Shown in pieces: positions 43,411-52,039 of a stretch of 64,000 bases of DNA; the first letter of the stretch is position 1, and the number at the start of each line of letters is the position of its first letter. The stretch is from Bacteroides luhongzhouii. Its GTDB lineage: Bacteria > Bacteroidota > Bacteroidia > Bacteroidales > Bacteroidaceae. The notes under the pieces were generated by a model. The model worked only from the letters and a program-made list of their open reading frames with translations. It made no database searches and had not been told where the DNA came from. Both the position numbers and the translations under genes were made by a program. The stretch covers positions 1,550,001 to 1,614,000 of the forward strand of contig NZ_CP059973.1 of NCBI RefSeq assembly GCF_009193295.2, given 5' to 3'.

Positions 43411-44937
43411 TTATTCTTCCGAATGAGTACTATTATTCAGCACCAGCATTGTTTCTATATATTCGCGTGTATTGCTTAATCTGGGGACTTTGTGTTGCCC
43501 TCCCAGTTTCCCTTTCTGCGCCAGCCAGTCATGGAACAATCCCTGACGGGCAACGATTACTTCCAATGGTTGCAAAGCAATATCTTTCCATCGTTTGGCT
43601 TCATAGTCAGAGTTAACCTCTTTCAGCGTAGCGTCAAGTATCGCGGCGAACTTTTCTACCGAATCCGGCATTTTGGCAAATTCTATTAACCACTGGTGCC
43701 TGCATTTTGCGTTCTTATCCATAAACACCGGCGCCGCAGAGTATTCGCAAATTTGTGCTCCAGTCTCGGCGCAAGCCTTTGCCAATCCTTTTTCAGCATT
43801 ATCAACAATCAGTTCTTCACCAAATGCATTGATGAAATGCTTCGTTCTTCCCGTGATGACAAACTTATAGGGATTCTTGCTGGTAAACTTCACTGTATCA
43901 CCAATCATGTATCTCCACAAACCACAGGAAGTAGAAATAACCATTGCATAGTTCTTGTTGAGCTCGACTTCTTCAAGACAATAAGCCCGTGGATTTTCTT
44001 CTCCTACTTCCTCCAACGGAACAAATTCGTAGAAAATCCCATAGTCGATCATTAATAACATGGCAGGATCGGAAAGGTCGTTCTGGGTTCCGAAATATCC
44101 TTCCGAAGCATTGTAGGTCTCTACATAATGCATTTTAGGTGTTTTAATCACCTGTTTATATTGCTCACGATATGGCGTGAAAGCCACTCCACCGTGGAAG
44201 AAGACTTCCAGGTTAGGCCATACTTCTTCCAGAGCTTGCTTTCCTGTCTTTTCAAGGACACGTTTGATAAGTACCAGCATCCACGACGGTACGCCGGACA
44301 AACTTGTCACATTTACCGGAATGGTGCTGTTGGCGATTGCTTCTATCTTGGTTTCCCATTCGCTCATCAACGCAATTTTTTTGCTTGGTACACGGATGAA
44401 ATTGATAAGCGGATTTACGTTTTGAATCAGAATAGCGGATAAATCTCCTACTAAACTATGATTGGAGTTGAGGTTCGGGCTATGGCTCCCTCCTAGAATC
44501 AGTCCCTTGCCAGAGAAGAAATGGCTATCCGGATTGATGCGGAAATAAAGAGCTGCCGCGTCTTTTCCTCCTCTGTAATGAATATCTTCCAAAGCTTCTT
44601 TGCTGACGGGAAGGAATTTACTTTTATCATTAGTCGTTCCGGAGGATTTTGCAAACCAGCGTATCTCCGATGGCCAAAGCAGATTCTGTTCCCCGGCTCG
44701 CAAACGTTCTACATACGGTTTGATTTCTTCGTATGTTTGGATAGGAACACGTTTACGGAAATCTTCATAGTTACGGATAGAGGAATAATCGTACTTTCTT
44801 CCCCATTCAGTTTGAGCGGCCTGGTGTATTAAGCGGCTTAACACACGATGCTGTATCTCACTAGCCTGACTAGCATATAAGTCTATTTGTTTTAAACGGG
44901 AATCGAAAGTCTTACTAATAATTTTTGTAATATTCAT
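43411..44937 (-). CDS. GH3-family (auxin-responsive-like) acyl-adenylating protein
   Basis: A 508-residue member of the GH3/JAR1 superfamily, named after plant acyl-acid amido synthetases and unrelated to glycoside hydrolase family 3. The ANL-fold adenylation motifs include FAKSSGTTNDKSKFLPVS near 110-127 (phosphate loop), YVETYNASEGYFGTQ near 275 and MVISTSCGLWRYMIGD near 335. Plant relatives adenylate a carboxylic acid and link it to an amino acid. The bacterial substrate is unknown. It is a single-gene unit with its own -7 box at 44969-44976, divergent from pfkA. Confidence 0.88.
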   Translation of the reverse strand: MNITKIISKTFDSRLKQIDLYASQASEIQHRVLSRLIHQAAQTEWGRKYDYSSIRNYEDFRKRVPIQTYEEIKPYVERLRAGEQNLLWPSEIRWFAKSSGTTNDKSKFLPVSKEALEDIHYRGGKDAAALYFRINPDSHFFSGKGLILGGSHSPNLNSNHSLVGDLSAILIQNVNPLINFIRVPSKKIALMSEWETKIEAIANSTIPVNVTSLSGVPSWMLVLIKRVLEKTGKQALEEVWPNLEVFFHGGVAFTPYREQYKQVIKTPKMHYVETYNASEGYFGTQNDLSDPAMLLMIDYGIFYEFVPLEEVGEENPRAYCLEEVELNKNYAMVISTSCGLWRYMIGDTVKFTSKNPYKFVITGRTKHFINAFGEELIVDNAEKGLAKACAETGAQICEYSAAPVFMDKNAKCRHQWLIEFAKMPDSVEKFAAILDATLKEVNSDYEAKRWKDIALQPLEVIVARQGLFHDWLAQKGKLGGQHKVPRLSNTREYIETMLVLNNSTHSEE

Positions 44938-44968
44938 TTCTGCTTTAACATAATAATGTTTAGTCGTG

Positions 44969-44976
44969 CAAAAGTA
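44969..44976 (-). promoter_or_regulatory. -7 box of the GH3-family gene promoter
   Basis: The minus-strand TACTTTTG matches TAnnTTTG, 31 bp upstream of the ATG at 44937. No -33 TTG was found at normal spacing. Confidence 0.5.
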
Positions 44977-45074
44977 ACTTATTTATCTTTTTTTTCTATC
45001 TTTACGACGGAAATAATCGTTAAAAATAGACGAGTTTCATATAAATCCCGAGTTTTAGACTAAAAAATGCGACA

Positions 45075-46085
45075 ATGAGAATTGGAATCTTAACATCCGG
45101 CGGGGACTGTCCCGGTATCAATGCCACGATTCGTGGCGTGTGCAAAACTGCCATCAATTATTACGGGATGGAAGTGGTAGGTATTCACAGCGGTTTTCAG
45201 GGCTTGCTGACTAAAGATGTCGAATCTATTACGGATAAGTCGCTTTCCGGTTTGCTCAATCTGGGTGGAACGATGTTAGGAACCTCTCGTGAGAAGCCTT
45301 TCAAAAAAGGTGGCGTTATCTCGGATGTTGACAAACCGTCTTTAATCCTTCAGAATATCCGGGAAATGGGACTCGATTGTGTCGTTTGTATCGGCGGAAA
45401 TGGAACACAAAAGACTGCGGCGAAGTTTGCTGCGATGGGAGTAAATATCGTATCTGTGCCCAAAACTATTGATAATGATATTTGGGGTACAGACATCTCT
45501 TTTGGTTTCGATTCGGCAGTAAGTATTGCTACCGATGCTATCGACCGCTTACATTCCACCGCAAGTTCTCACAAAAGAGTGATGGTGATTGAAGTGATGG
45601 GGCATAAAGCGGGTTGGATTGCTTTGTATTCCGGTATGGCAGGAGGAGGAGATGTGATTCTTGTCCCCGAAATCGCTTATGACATTAAAAATATTGGTAA
45701 TACGATTCTGGAGAGGCTGAAGAAGGGTAAACCTTATTCTATTGTAGTGGTAGCAGAAGGTATTCAGACTGACGGGCGCAAACGTGCTGCTGAATATATT
45801 GCGCAGGAGATTGAATATGAGACTGGTATAGAGACCCGTGAAACAGTTCTAGGGTATATTCAGCGTGGTGGTTCACCTACTCCTTTCGATCGTAATCTTT
45901 CTACCCGTATGGGCGGCCATGCGACAGAATTGATCGCCAATGGCGAATTCGGGCGTATGGTAGCTTTAAAAGGAGACGACATAGCATCTATCCCTCTTGA
46001 AGAAGTTGCAGGAAAACTGAAATTAGTTACTGAAGATCACGATTTGGTGATTCAAGGGCGTCGCATGGGGATTTGCTTTGGCTAG
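45075..46085 (+). CDS. pfkA: 6-phosphofructokinase
   Basis: A 336-residue phosphofructokinase converting fructose 6-phosphate to fructose 1,6-bisphosphate in glycolysis. The start MRIGILTSGGDCPGINATIR is typical. The phosphoryl-donor loop reads G107-G-N-G-T111, with Gly110 at the position that is Gly in ATP-dependent and Asp in most PPi-dependent enzymes, but Asn109 where Asp is usual. The catalytic motif is PKTIDND (129-135), with Lys where E. coli PfkA has Gly. The mixture leaves the phosphoryl donor (ATP or PPi) open. The 3' end overlaps that of rnc by 59 bp in convergent orientation. Confidence 0.93.
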   Translation: MRIGILTSGGDCPGINATIRGVCKTAINYYGMEVVGIHSGFQGLLTKDVESITDKSLSGLLNLGGTMLGTSREKPFKKGGVISDVDKPSLILQNIREMGLDCVVCIGGNGTQKTAAKFAAMGVNIVSVPKTIDNDIWGTDISFGFDSAVSIATDAIDRLHSTASSHKRVMVIEVMGHKAGWIALYSGMAGGGDVILVPEIAYDIKNIGNTILERLKKGKPYSIVVVAEGIQTDGRKRAAEYIAQEIEYETGIETRETVLGYIQRGGSPTPFDRNLSTRMGGHATELIANGEFGRMVALKGDDIASIPLEEVAGKLKLVTEDHDLVIQGRRMGICFG

Positions 46086-46953
46086 TCTCTGTCTCTGCGG
46101 TTTCTGTGGTAAGTTGTACCATAGAGATTTCATTATCGGGGATGTTTTCTTCTGAAACATTCTCCGGTTCTGTTGCAGTTACCGAATGTTGTGCTTTGAT
46201 CTCTTCGATGGTTGACATAAATTCGGGCTCCTTTACTTTCCTTATAGCCATTTGGGCGGCATTCTGCTGAGACTCTTTCTTGGAATATCCCGTACCTGTT
46301 CCTGCCGGAAGCCCTTCAATGCGTACTTCGGTTTGGAAAACAGGATTGCTGTCATGATCGAGGAACTGCTCGATTAACTCAAAGGAAACCTTCATCTTGT
46401 TTTTTTGGCTCCACTCAATAAGTTTGGATTTGAAGTTGACCTCTTTTCGGGATATTTTATCCAGGTCGATGTAGTGGTTGATAATCCGTTGTTCCATAAA
46501 TTGTTTGCAACGTTCATACCCCTGATCCAGATAAATAGCTCCGATAAATGCCTCAAAAGCATTTCCGTACATGTAACTGTTGTGAGAAGAAGAGCGGGTA
46601 GAATACTTTATGAGTTTGTCCAAACCGATTTCAACGGCCAACTTATTCAAAGTCTCCCGTTGTACGATCTTAGAACGTGTGTTGGTCAAGAAACCTTCCC
46701 TTTTCCCTTCAAAACGTTTATAGACAATATCTCCTACGATGGCGTCGAGGATGGCGTCACCTAAAAACTCCAGTCGTTCATTGTTGAGGGGACGTCCCTT
46801 GTCGGAGCGGACAGAAGTCGATTTGTGCAGGAGAGCCTGCTCATAAAGCTGGATATTGCGCGGGTAGAACCCGAGTATCCGGTAAAAACAAAGATAAGAC
46901 TCTCTATCCTTGCGGAACAAGAGCCTTATCTTATCTATTTCATTACGTAACAC
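46027..46953 (-). CDS. rnc: Ribonuclease III
   Basis: A 308-residue double-strand-specific endoribonuclease that matures rRNA and mRNA. I chose GTG 46953 (reading MLRNEIDKIRLLFRKDRE) as start. It lies 4 bp after the fabF stop, whereas the upstream extension to 47160 would sit wholly inside fabF and has no family match. The catalytic signature NNERLEFLGDAILDAIVGD is at about 61-79, followed by the second acidic cluster AFEAFIGAIYLDQGY and a dsRNA-binding domain ending with GTGYSKKESQQNAAQMA. A non-conserved, acidic, Thr/Glu-rich tail of about 60 residues follows and overlaps the pfkA 3' end. Operon acpP-fabF-rnc. Confidence 0.93.
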   Translation of the reverse strand: MLRNEIDKIRLLFRKDRESYLCFYRILGFYPRNIQLYEQALLHKSTSVRSDKGRPLNNERLEFLGDAILDAIVGDIVYKRFEGKREGFLTNTRSKIVQRETLNKLAVEIGLDKLIKYSTRSSSHNSYMYGNAFEAFIGAIYLDQGYERCKQFMEQRIINHYIDLDKISRKEVNFKSKLIEWSQKNKMKVSFELIEQFLDHDSNPVFQTEVRIEGLPAGTGTGYSKKESQQNAAQMAIRKVKEPEFMSTIEEIKAQHSVTATEPENVSEENIPDNEISMVQLTTETAETETSQSKSPCDALESPNRDLQ

Positions 46954-46957
46954 GATA

Positions 46958-48220
46958 TTACTCTGCGTATTTCTTGAAGATAACGCACGCATTGTGACCG
47001 CCAAATCCAAATGTATTGGACAGGGCAACATTAACTTCGCGTTTCTGTGCTTTATTGAACGTGAAATTAAGGTTATAGTCGATGTTCTCGTCGTTGTCAC
47101 CTTCTTCGTGGTTGATAGTCGGAGGAACAATGCCGTTCTTGATAGCAAGGATACTTGCAATAGATTCTACCGCACCGGCAGCTCCCAGCAAGTGACCTGT
47201 CATTGATTTTGTTGAACTGATGTTCAACTCGAACGCATGATCACCGAATACTTCCTTGATTGCTTTTGCTTCTGAAATATCACCAACCGGAGTAGATGTA
47301 CCGTGTACATTGATATAATCTACTTCTTTCGGATCCATTTCCGCATCTTCCAGTGCATTTCTCATCACTAATTTCGCTCCCAGACCTTCCGGATGAGAAG
47401 CTGTCAGGTGATGTGCATCTGCAGACATACCTACACCGGCAACTTCTGCATAGATTTTTGCACCGCGAGCTTTAGCGTGTTCCAGTTCTTCCAGGATCAG
47501 GCAACCGCCACCTTCGCCCATAACGAAGCCATCACGGCTTGCGCTAAACGGACGTGAAGCTTTAGAAGCTTCGTCGTTGCGTGTTGACAATGCGTGCATA
47601 GCGTTGAAACCGCCCACACCTGCCGGGAAGATCGCAGCTTCCGAACCACCGGATACAATCACGTTTGCTTTACCCAGACGAATCAGGTTGAAAGCATCTG
47701 CAATAGCATTGGTTGAAGTAGCACATGCTGAACAAGTCGCGTAGTTAGGACCATGGAAACCATACATGATAGAAATCTGTCCGGCTGCAATATCCGAAAT
47801 CATCTTTGGAATGAAGAACGGATTAAATTTCGGACCCATTTCCTGACGAGTGTAGTAGTTGCCTACCTCTTCTTCAAATGTATGTATACCACCAATACCG
47901 GCGCCGAAAATAACACCGATTTTGTTCAAGTCTTCTTTCTCGACATCAAGACCGGAATCACTCACCGCTTCTTTGGCAACAGCGATGGCATATTGAGTAT
48001 ACAGGTCCATCTTTCTTGCTTCTTTGCGGTCTATGTATTTCGTTGCATCGAAGTTTTTCACTTCGCATGCGAATTGGGTCTTGAATAACGACGCATCAAA
48101 ATGAGTAATAGGCCCTGCTCCACTAACCCCGTTCACAATGTTTTCCCAAAACTCGGGAACGCTGTTGCCAACGGGAGTAATGGCGCCAAGGCCTGTTACT
48201 ACCACTCTTTTTAATTCCAT
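46958..48220 (-). CDS. fabF: 3-oxoacyl-ACP synthase II (FabF)
   Basis: A 420-residue condensing enzyme that elongates acyl-ACP with malonyl-ACP in fatty acid synthesis. The thiolase-fold active site has nucleophile Cys166 in ATCSACATSTNA, with His residues in NVHGTSTPVGD and TGHLLGAAGA. The length is typical (about 415). It starts 15 bp after acpP and ends 4 bp before rnc, the usual operon order acpP-fabF-rnc in Bacteroides. Confidence 0.97.
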   Translation of the reverse strand: MELKRVVVTGLGAITPVGNSVPEFWENIVNGVSGAGPITHFDASLFKTQFACEVKNFDATKYIDRKEARKMDLYTQYAIAVAKEAVSDSGLDVEKEDLNKIGVIFGAGIGGIHTFEEEVGNYYTRQEMGPKFNPFFIPKMISDIAAGQISIMYGFHGPNYATCSACATSTNAIADAFNLIRLGKANVIVSGGSEAAIFPAGVGGFNAMHALSTRNDEASKASRPFSASRDGFVMGEGGGCLILEELEHAKARGAKIYAEVAGVGMSADAHHLTASHPEGLGAKLVMRNALEDAEMDPKEVDYINVHGTSTPVGDISEAKAIKEVFGDHAFELNISSTKSMTGHLLGAAGAVESIASILAIKNGIVPPTINHEEGDNDENIDYNLNFTFNKAQKREVNVALSNTFGFGGHNACVIFKKYAE

Positions 48221-48235
48221 ATTGATGAAATCGAA

Positions 48236-48472
48236 TTACTTAGCGTGTTCTTCGATATAAGATACAGCATCACCTACAGTACCAATCTTTTCTGCTTGGT
48301 CATCAGGAATAGAGATACCGAATTCTTTTTCGAATTCCATGATAAGTTCTACAGTGTCAAGAGAATCTGCTCCCAGGTCGTTAGTGAAGCTTGCTTCGGT
48401 TGTAACTTCTGATTCTTCTACGCCTAATTTATCAACGATAATCGCTTTTACTCTTGATGCAATTTCAGACAT
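48236..48472 (-). CDS. acpP: Acyl carrier protein
   Basis: A 78-residue acidic carrier protein. Ser37 in [14 protein letters not shown] is the attachment point for 4'-phosphopantetheine. It carries growing acyl chains for FabF and the other fatty acid synthesis enzymes. First gene of the acpP-fabF-rnc operon, with a promoter at 48524-48555. Confidence 0.98.
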   Translation of the reverse strand: MSEIASRVKAIIVDKLGVEESEVTTEASFTNDLGADSLDTVELIMEFEKEFGISIPDDQAEKIGTVGDAVSYIEEHAK

Positions 48473-48523
48473 AACTTTAAGTTTTTAATTAATAATTAGT
48501 TTTATTTCTTTAAATTTGCGGTG

Positions 48524-48555
48524 CAAAGGAATGAATATTTATCGTTTTGCGCAAA
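48524..48555 (-). promoter_or_regulatory. Promoter of the acpP-fabF-rnc operon
   Basis: On the minus strand TTTG (48555-48552) is followed after 20 bp by TTCCTTTG (48531-48524), one mismatch from TAnnTTTG. It gives a leader of about 45 nt before acpP. A perfect dyad TGCAAA-GT-TTTGCA at 48572-48585 lies further upstream, toward purN. Confidence 0.55.
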
Positions 48556-48621
48556 TATTTGACTAAATAAATGCAAAGTTTTGCACATTTTTCACTGTTT
48601 TGTGCATCGAATTTGAGAGTT

Positions 48622-49194
48622 ATGAAGAAAAACATCGCAATTTTTGCTTCCGGTTCCGGTTCAAATGCCGAGAATATTATCCGGTATTTCCAAAAAAACG
48701 ATTCCGTTCAGGTTTCGTTGGTGCTTTCTAATAAAAGTGATGCCTATGTTTTGGAACGTGCGCATCGTTTGGGAGTGCCTTCTAACGTGTTTCCAAAGGA
48801 GGACTGGATAGCCGGAGATGAAATATTGGCTATTTTGCAGGAGTATCGTATCGACTTTGTCGTACTGGCTGGCTTTCTGGTTCGTGTGCCTGACTTGCTT
48901 TTGCATGCTTATCCCGATAAAATTATAAATATACATCCTGCTCTTCTGCCGAAGTTCGGGGGAAGGGGAATGTATGGTGATCGGGTTCATGAAGCGGTAG
49001 TGGCTGCTGGTGAAAAGGAAAGCGGTATCACTATACATTATATAAATGAGCATTATGACGAAGGAAATGCAATCTTCCAGGCTACCTGTCCTGTTCTTCC
49101 GACAGATTCTCCGGATGATGTAGCCAAGAAAGTGCATGCCTTGGAATATGAACACTTCCCGCAAGTCATAGAGCAAGTATTACTTAATACTTAA
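48622..49194 (+). CDS. purN: Phosphoribosylglycinamide formyltransferase (GART)
   Basis: A 190-residue enzyme of de novo purine synthesis that transfers a formyl group from 10-formyltetrahydrofolate to GAR. I chose ATG 48622 (MKKNIAIFASGSGSNAENI) over the in-frame 48571, since the glycine-rich phosphate loop should lie within the first 20 residues. Catalytic residues Asn103, His105 (NIHPALLPKFGG) and Asp146 (INEHYDEG) are all present. The 3' end overlaps that of pdxB by 11 bp in convergent orientation. Confidence 0.96.
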   Translation: MKKNIAIFASGSGSNAENIIRYFQKNDSVQVSLVLSNKSDAYVLERAHRLGVPSNVFPKEDWIAGDEILAILQEYRIDFVVLAGFLVRVPDLLLHAYPDKIINIHPALLPKFGGRGMYGDRVHEAVVAAGEKESGITIHYINEHYDEGNAIFQATCPVLPTDSPDDVAKKVHALEYEHFPQVIEQVLLNT

Positions 49195-50224
49195 TTAAAT
49201 AAGCTGTCTCTTCTCGTCGTAAAGGATAATCCCCGCGTAAGGTTTCGAATAGTTCCGGTTGATTTTTCAATCGGGTACTATCTTCGACAGGATTATACAT
49301 TTGGAGGATTGCTTCTTCATGGTTTTTGGCATGTATAATAGGAGAGGCCGGTGCCGGTGCATTTATATTATAATCACCTTCTATTTGGAAGAATTTGCAA
49401 ATAGCATCCAGTGACATGCGTGTGGCGTTTGCTTTTCCATCGGCAGAATAACCCGCAATGTGGGGAGTGCCAATAAATACTTTTTCCAATAACTCACGGT
49501 TGATTTCCGGTTCATGTTCCCATACATCAATGATGGCATCCGAGATGGTCCGACTCTCCAAGGCTTTTAAAAGAGCATCAGTGTCAATGACCTCTCCTCG
49601 TGAAGTATTAATGATAACCGGTCCTTGTTTGAGTGACCGGAAGAAACTCTCATCTGCCAGGTGGAAGGTTTTATATTTCCCTTCCTTATATAAAGGTACG
49701 TGAAAGGTAATGATATCACATTCTTCTGCTATTTTATTTAGTGAGACGAACTGCTCTGTTCCTTCTTTTTCCTCCCGTGGCAAATCATTCAGTAAAACGC
49801 GCATACCAAAATTCCGGGCAACTTTAGCGACTTTACTCCCTACGTTTCCCACTCCTATGATTCCAATCGTCAGTTCGTTTAACTTTTTGTTTCTGCAAGA
49901 TTTCCACACCAGAAGCGATGACTGTATATATTGGGCGACAGAAGCAGAGTTACATCCCGGAGCATTTGTCCATTCTATACCTGCATGTTTGCAATACTCT
50001 GTATCAATGTGATCGAAACCAATAGTTGCCGTCGCTATGAATTTCACCCGACTACCTTCCAATAAATCCCGGTTGCAATGTGTGCGGGTACGGACAATAA
50101 GCGCGTCTGCATCCCGTACGAGCTCCGGAGTGAAATCTTTCCCCGGTATATAAACCACCTCATCGGCTATTTTCTGAACCGCTTCTTTTATATAAGGTAT
50201 TTTATTGTCGATAATAATTTTCAT
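49184..50224 (-). CDS. pdxB: Erythronate-4-phosphate dehydrogenase
   Basis: A 346-residue NAD-dependent D-2-hydroxyacid dehydrogenase of the deoxyxylulose 5-phosphate-dependent vitamin B6 pathway. I chose ATG 50224 (MKIIIDNKIPYIKEAVQ), which matches PdxB N-termini, over 50248, which lies in the promoter box. The nucleotide-binding motif GIIGVGNVGSKVAKVARNFG is at about 121-140, the Arg of NTSRGEVIDTDAL near 205 and the His of GTPHIAGYSADGK near 255, followed by the short PdxB dimerisation domain. It is monocistronic and convergent with purN. Confidence 0.94.
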   Translation of the reverse strand: MKIIIDNKIPYIKEAVQKIADEVVYIPGKDFTPELVRDADALIVRTRTHCNRDLLEGSRVKFIATATIGFDHIDTEYCKHAGIEWTNAPGCNSASVAQYIQSSLLVWKSCRNKKLNELTIGIIGVGNVGSKVAKVARNFGMRVLLNDLPREEKEGTEQFVSLNKIAEECDIITFHVPLYKEGKYKTFHLADESFFRSLKQGPVIINTSRGEVIDTDALLKALESRTISDAIIDVWEHEPEINRELLEKVFIGTPHIAGYSADGKANATRMSLDAICKFFQIEGDYNINAPAPASPIIHAKNHEEAILQMYNPVEDSTRLKNQPELFETLRGDYPLRREETAYLIKY

Positions 50225-50247
50225 ATACAATTCATCTTTTATACCCA

Positions 50248-50255
50248 CAAAGGTA
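50248..50255 (-). promoter_or_regulatory. -7 box of pdxB promoter
   Basis: The minus-strand TACCTTTG matches TAnnTTTG, 23 bp upstream of the chosen ATG at 50224. It supports that start. Confidence 0.55.
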
Positions 50256-50278
50256 ACAAATAAAAAAGTAAGAAACGG

Positions 50279-50309
50279 TTGCTTGTCTGAAAAATATTAC
50301 ATAGATTTG
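50279..50309 (+). promoter_or_regulatory. Promoter of the DUF4254/GT9/GT4 operon
   Basis: TTG (50279-50281), a 20-bp spacer and TAGATTTG (50302-50309) match the Bacteroides consensus. It lies 32 bp upstream of the DUF4254 start and opens the surface-glycan cluster. Confidence 0.65.
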
Positions 50310-50341
50310 CCCTATTATATATCTATTAGCTAGTTAAGATT

Positions 50342-50947
50342 ATGACATTTAGTAACCTTTGCAACGAGATTTTTTGGAAATCGACAACAGATTACCATGT
50401 AACAGATAGTGTGGATGCTCCGATGAACAATCCTTACGAGTTGAAAACTATTGAGTATTATTTATATCTAAAGAACTGGATTGATGCTGTGCAATGGCAT
50501 TTTGAGGATATTATCCGTGACCCGCAGATTGATCCGGTGGAAGCATTGGCTTTGAAAAGAAGAATTGATAAATCAAATCAGGATCGTACAGACTTGGTGG
50601 AATTAATTGATAGCTACTTCTTAGACAAATACAAAGAGGTAAAACCTCTCTCTGACGCAACGATCAATACAGAAAGTCCTGCATGGGCTATTGACCGCTT
50701 GTCAATTCTTGCATTGAAAATTTACCACATGCAGCAGGAAGTGGAACGTACGGATACCACAGAGGAACACCGTGCTCAATGTCAGGCTAAGCTGAATATT
50801 CTGCTGGAACAACGTAAAGACCTCTCTGTGGCTATTGAGCAGTTGTTGGCTGATATCGAAGCCGGGAGAAAGTATATGAAAGTATATAAACAGATGAAGA
50901 TGTATAATGACCCGGCATTGAATCCGGTGCTTTATGCTAAAAAATAA
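50342..50947 (+). CDS. DUF4254 protein at the head of the LOS cluster
   Basis: A 201-residue, mainly alpha-helical soluble protein of the DUF4254 family. The recognisable core is NPYELKTIEYYLYLKNWIDA near 30-50, followed by IIRDPQIDPVEALALKRRID. No signal peptide or membrane segment is seen, and no catalytic motif is apparent. It lies 3 bp upstream of a GT9 heptosyltransferase-like gene and is almost certainly co-translated with it. The conserved link to GT9 genes suggests a helper role in lipid A-core glycan assembly (inference). Function unknown. Confidence 0.85.
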   Translation: MTFSNLCNEIFWKSTTDYHVTDSVDAPMNNPYELKTIEYYLYLKNWIDAVQWHFEDIIRDPQIDPVEALALKRRIDKSNQDRTDLVELIDSYFLDKYKEVKPLSDATINTESPAWAIDRLSILALKIYHMQQEVERTDTTEEHRAQCQAKLNILLEQRKDLSVAIEQLLADIEAGRKYMKVYKQMKMYNDPALNPVLYAKK

Positions 50948-50950
50948 CGA

Positions 50951-51982
50951 ATGGCGCGTATTCTCATTATTCGTTTTTCAGCTCTTGGCGATGTAGCCAT
51001 GACAATTCCGGTAATACATTCGCTGGCTGTTCAATACCCGCAGCACGAAATAACAGTGTTAAGTCGTGCTGTATGGCAGCCGCTCTTTCAGGGGCTGCCT
51101 GCGAATGTAGGCTTTGTCGGAGCTGACTTAACAGGCAAACACAAGGGACTTTGGGGCTTGAATAGCCTTTATTCAGAATTGAAAGCCATGCATTTCGATT
51201 ACATCGCAGATTTTCATCATGTGCTTCGTTCAAAATATTTATGTCTGCGATTCCGTCTTGCCAATAAACCGGTAGCTTCCATATGTAAGGGAAGGGCAGG
51301 TAAAAAGAAACTGGTTCGTCGTCACGATAAGGTGATGGAGAATCAGAAGAGTTCTTTTCGCCGTTATGCCGATGTGCTTGAGAAGCTCGGTTTGCCGGTT
51401 TTATTAAATTTTTCTTCTATTTATGGCGAAGGAAAAGGCAACTTTGCGGAGATAGAGCCAGTCACAGGACCTAAAGAAGATCAAAAATGGATTGGTATAG
51501 CTCCTTTTGCCAAACACAGAGGTAAAATTTATCCGTTAGAGTTACAGGAGCAAGTTATAGCACATTTTGCAGCTAATCCGCAAGTGAAAGTTTTTCTTTT
51601 TGGAGGTGGCAAAAACGAGCAGGAAGTGTTTGACGCATGGATTGCTAAATATCCTTCTGTTGTTTCAATGATAGGTAAGCTGAATATGCGTACCGAGCTG
51701 AATCTGATGAGTCATTTGGATGTGATGCTTTCGATGGATTCTGCCAATATGCATTTGGCGTCCTTGGTCAATATTCCGGTTGTTTCTGTTTGGGGAGCAA
51801 CTCATCCTTATGCTGGTTTTATGGGCTGGAAGCAATTGCCGGTCAATACCGTGCAGCTTGATTTATCATGTCGTCCCTGCTCTGTATATGGACAGAAGCC
51901 TTGCTGGCGTGGTGATTATGCCTGTTTAAGAGATATAAAGCCAGAACAGGTTATTGCAAAAATAGAAGGGATTGTCGGTTGA
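50951..51982 (+). CDS. GT9 heptosyltransferase-like glycosyltransferase
   Basis: A 343-residue GT9-family (ADP-heptose:LPS heptosyltransferase-like) enzyme with GT-B fold. The N-terminus MARILIIRFSALGDVAMTIP is diagnostic, and the nucleotide-sugar site is LDVMLSMDSANMHLASL with VSVWGATHPYAG near 270-295. It probably adds a core sugar to lipid A/Kdo at the cytoplasmic face of the inner membrane. The operon with DUF4254 and the following GT4 gene supports LOS core assembly. The donor sugar is not predictable. Confidence 0.92.
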   Translation: MARILIIRFSALGDVAMTIPVIHSLAVQYPQHEITVLSRAVWQPLFQGLPANVGFVGADLTGKHKGLWGLNSLYSELKAMHFDYIADFHHVLRSKYLCLRFRLANKPVASICKGRAGKKKLVRRHDKVMENQKSSFRRYADVLEKLGLPVLLNFSSIYGEGKGNFAEIEPVTGPKEDQKWIGIAPFAKHRGKIYPLELQEQVIAHFAANPQVKVFLFGGGKNEQEVFDAWIAKYPSVVSMIGKLNMRTELNLMSHLDVMLSMDSANMHLASLVNIPVVSVWGATHPYAGFMGWKQLPVNTVQLDLSCRPCSVYGQKPCWRGDYACLRDIKPEQVIAKIEGIVG

Positions 51983-52039
51983 TATTTGCAGGAATTCAAT
52001 TTAGTTGTTTTTTGAGTCGAAAGAGCGTAGAATCAAATA

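Noticed and set aside
46954..47160. N-terminal extension of RNase III inside fabF
   Set aside because: The extension has no family match and is fabF read in another frame; GTG 46953 gives the normal N-terminus.
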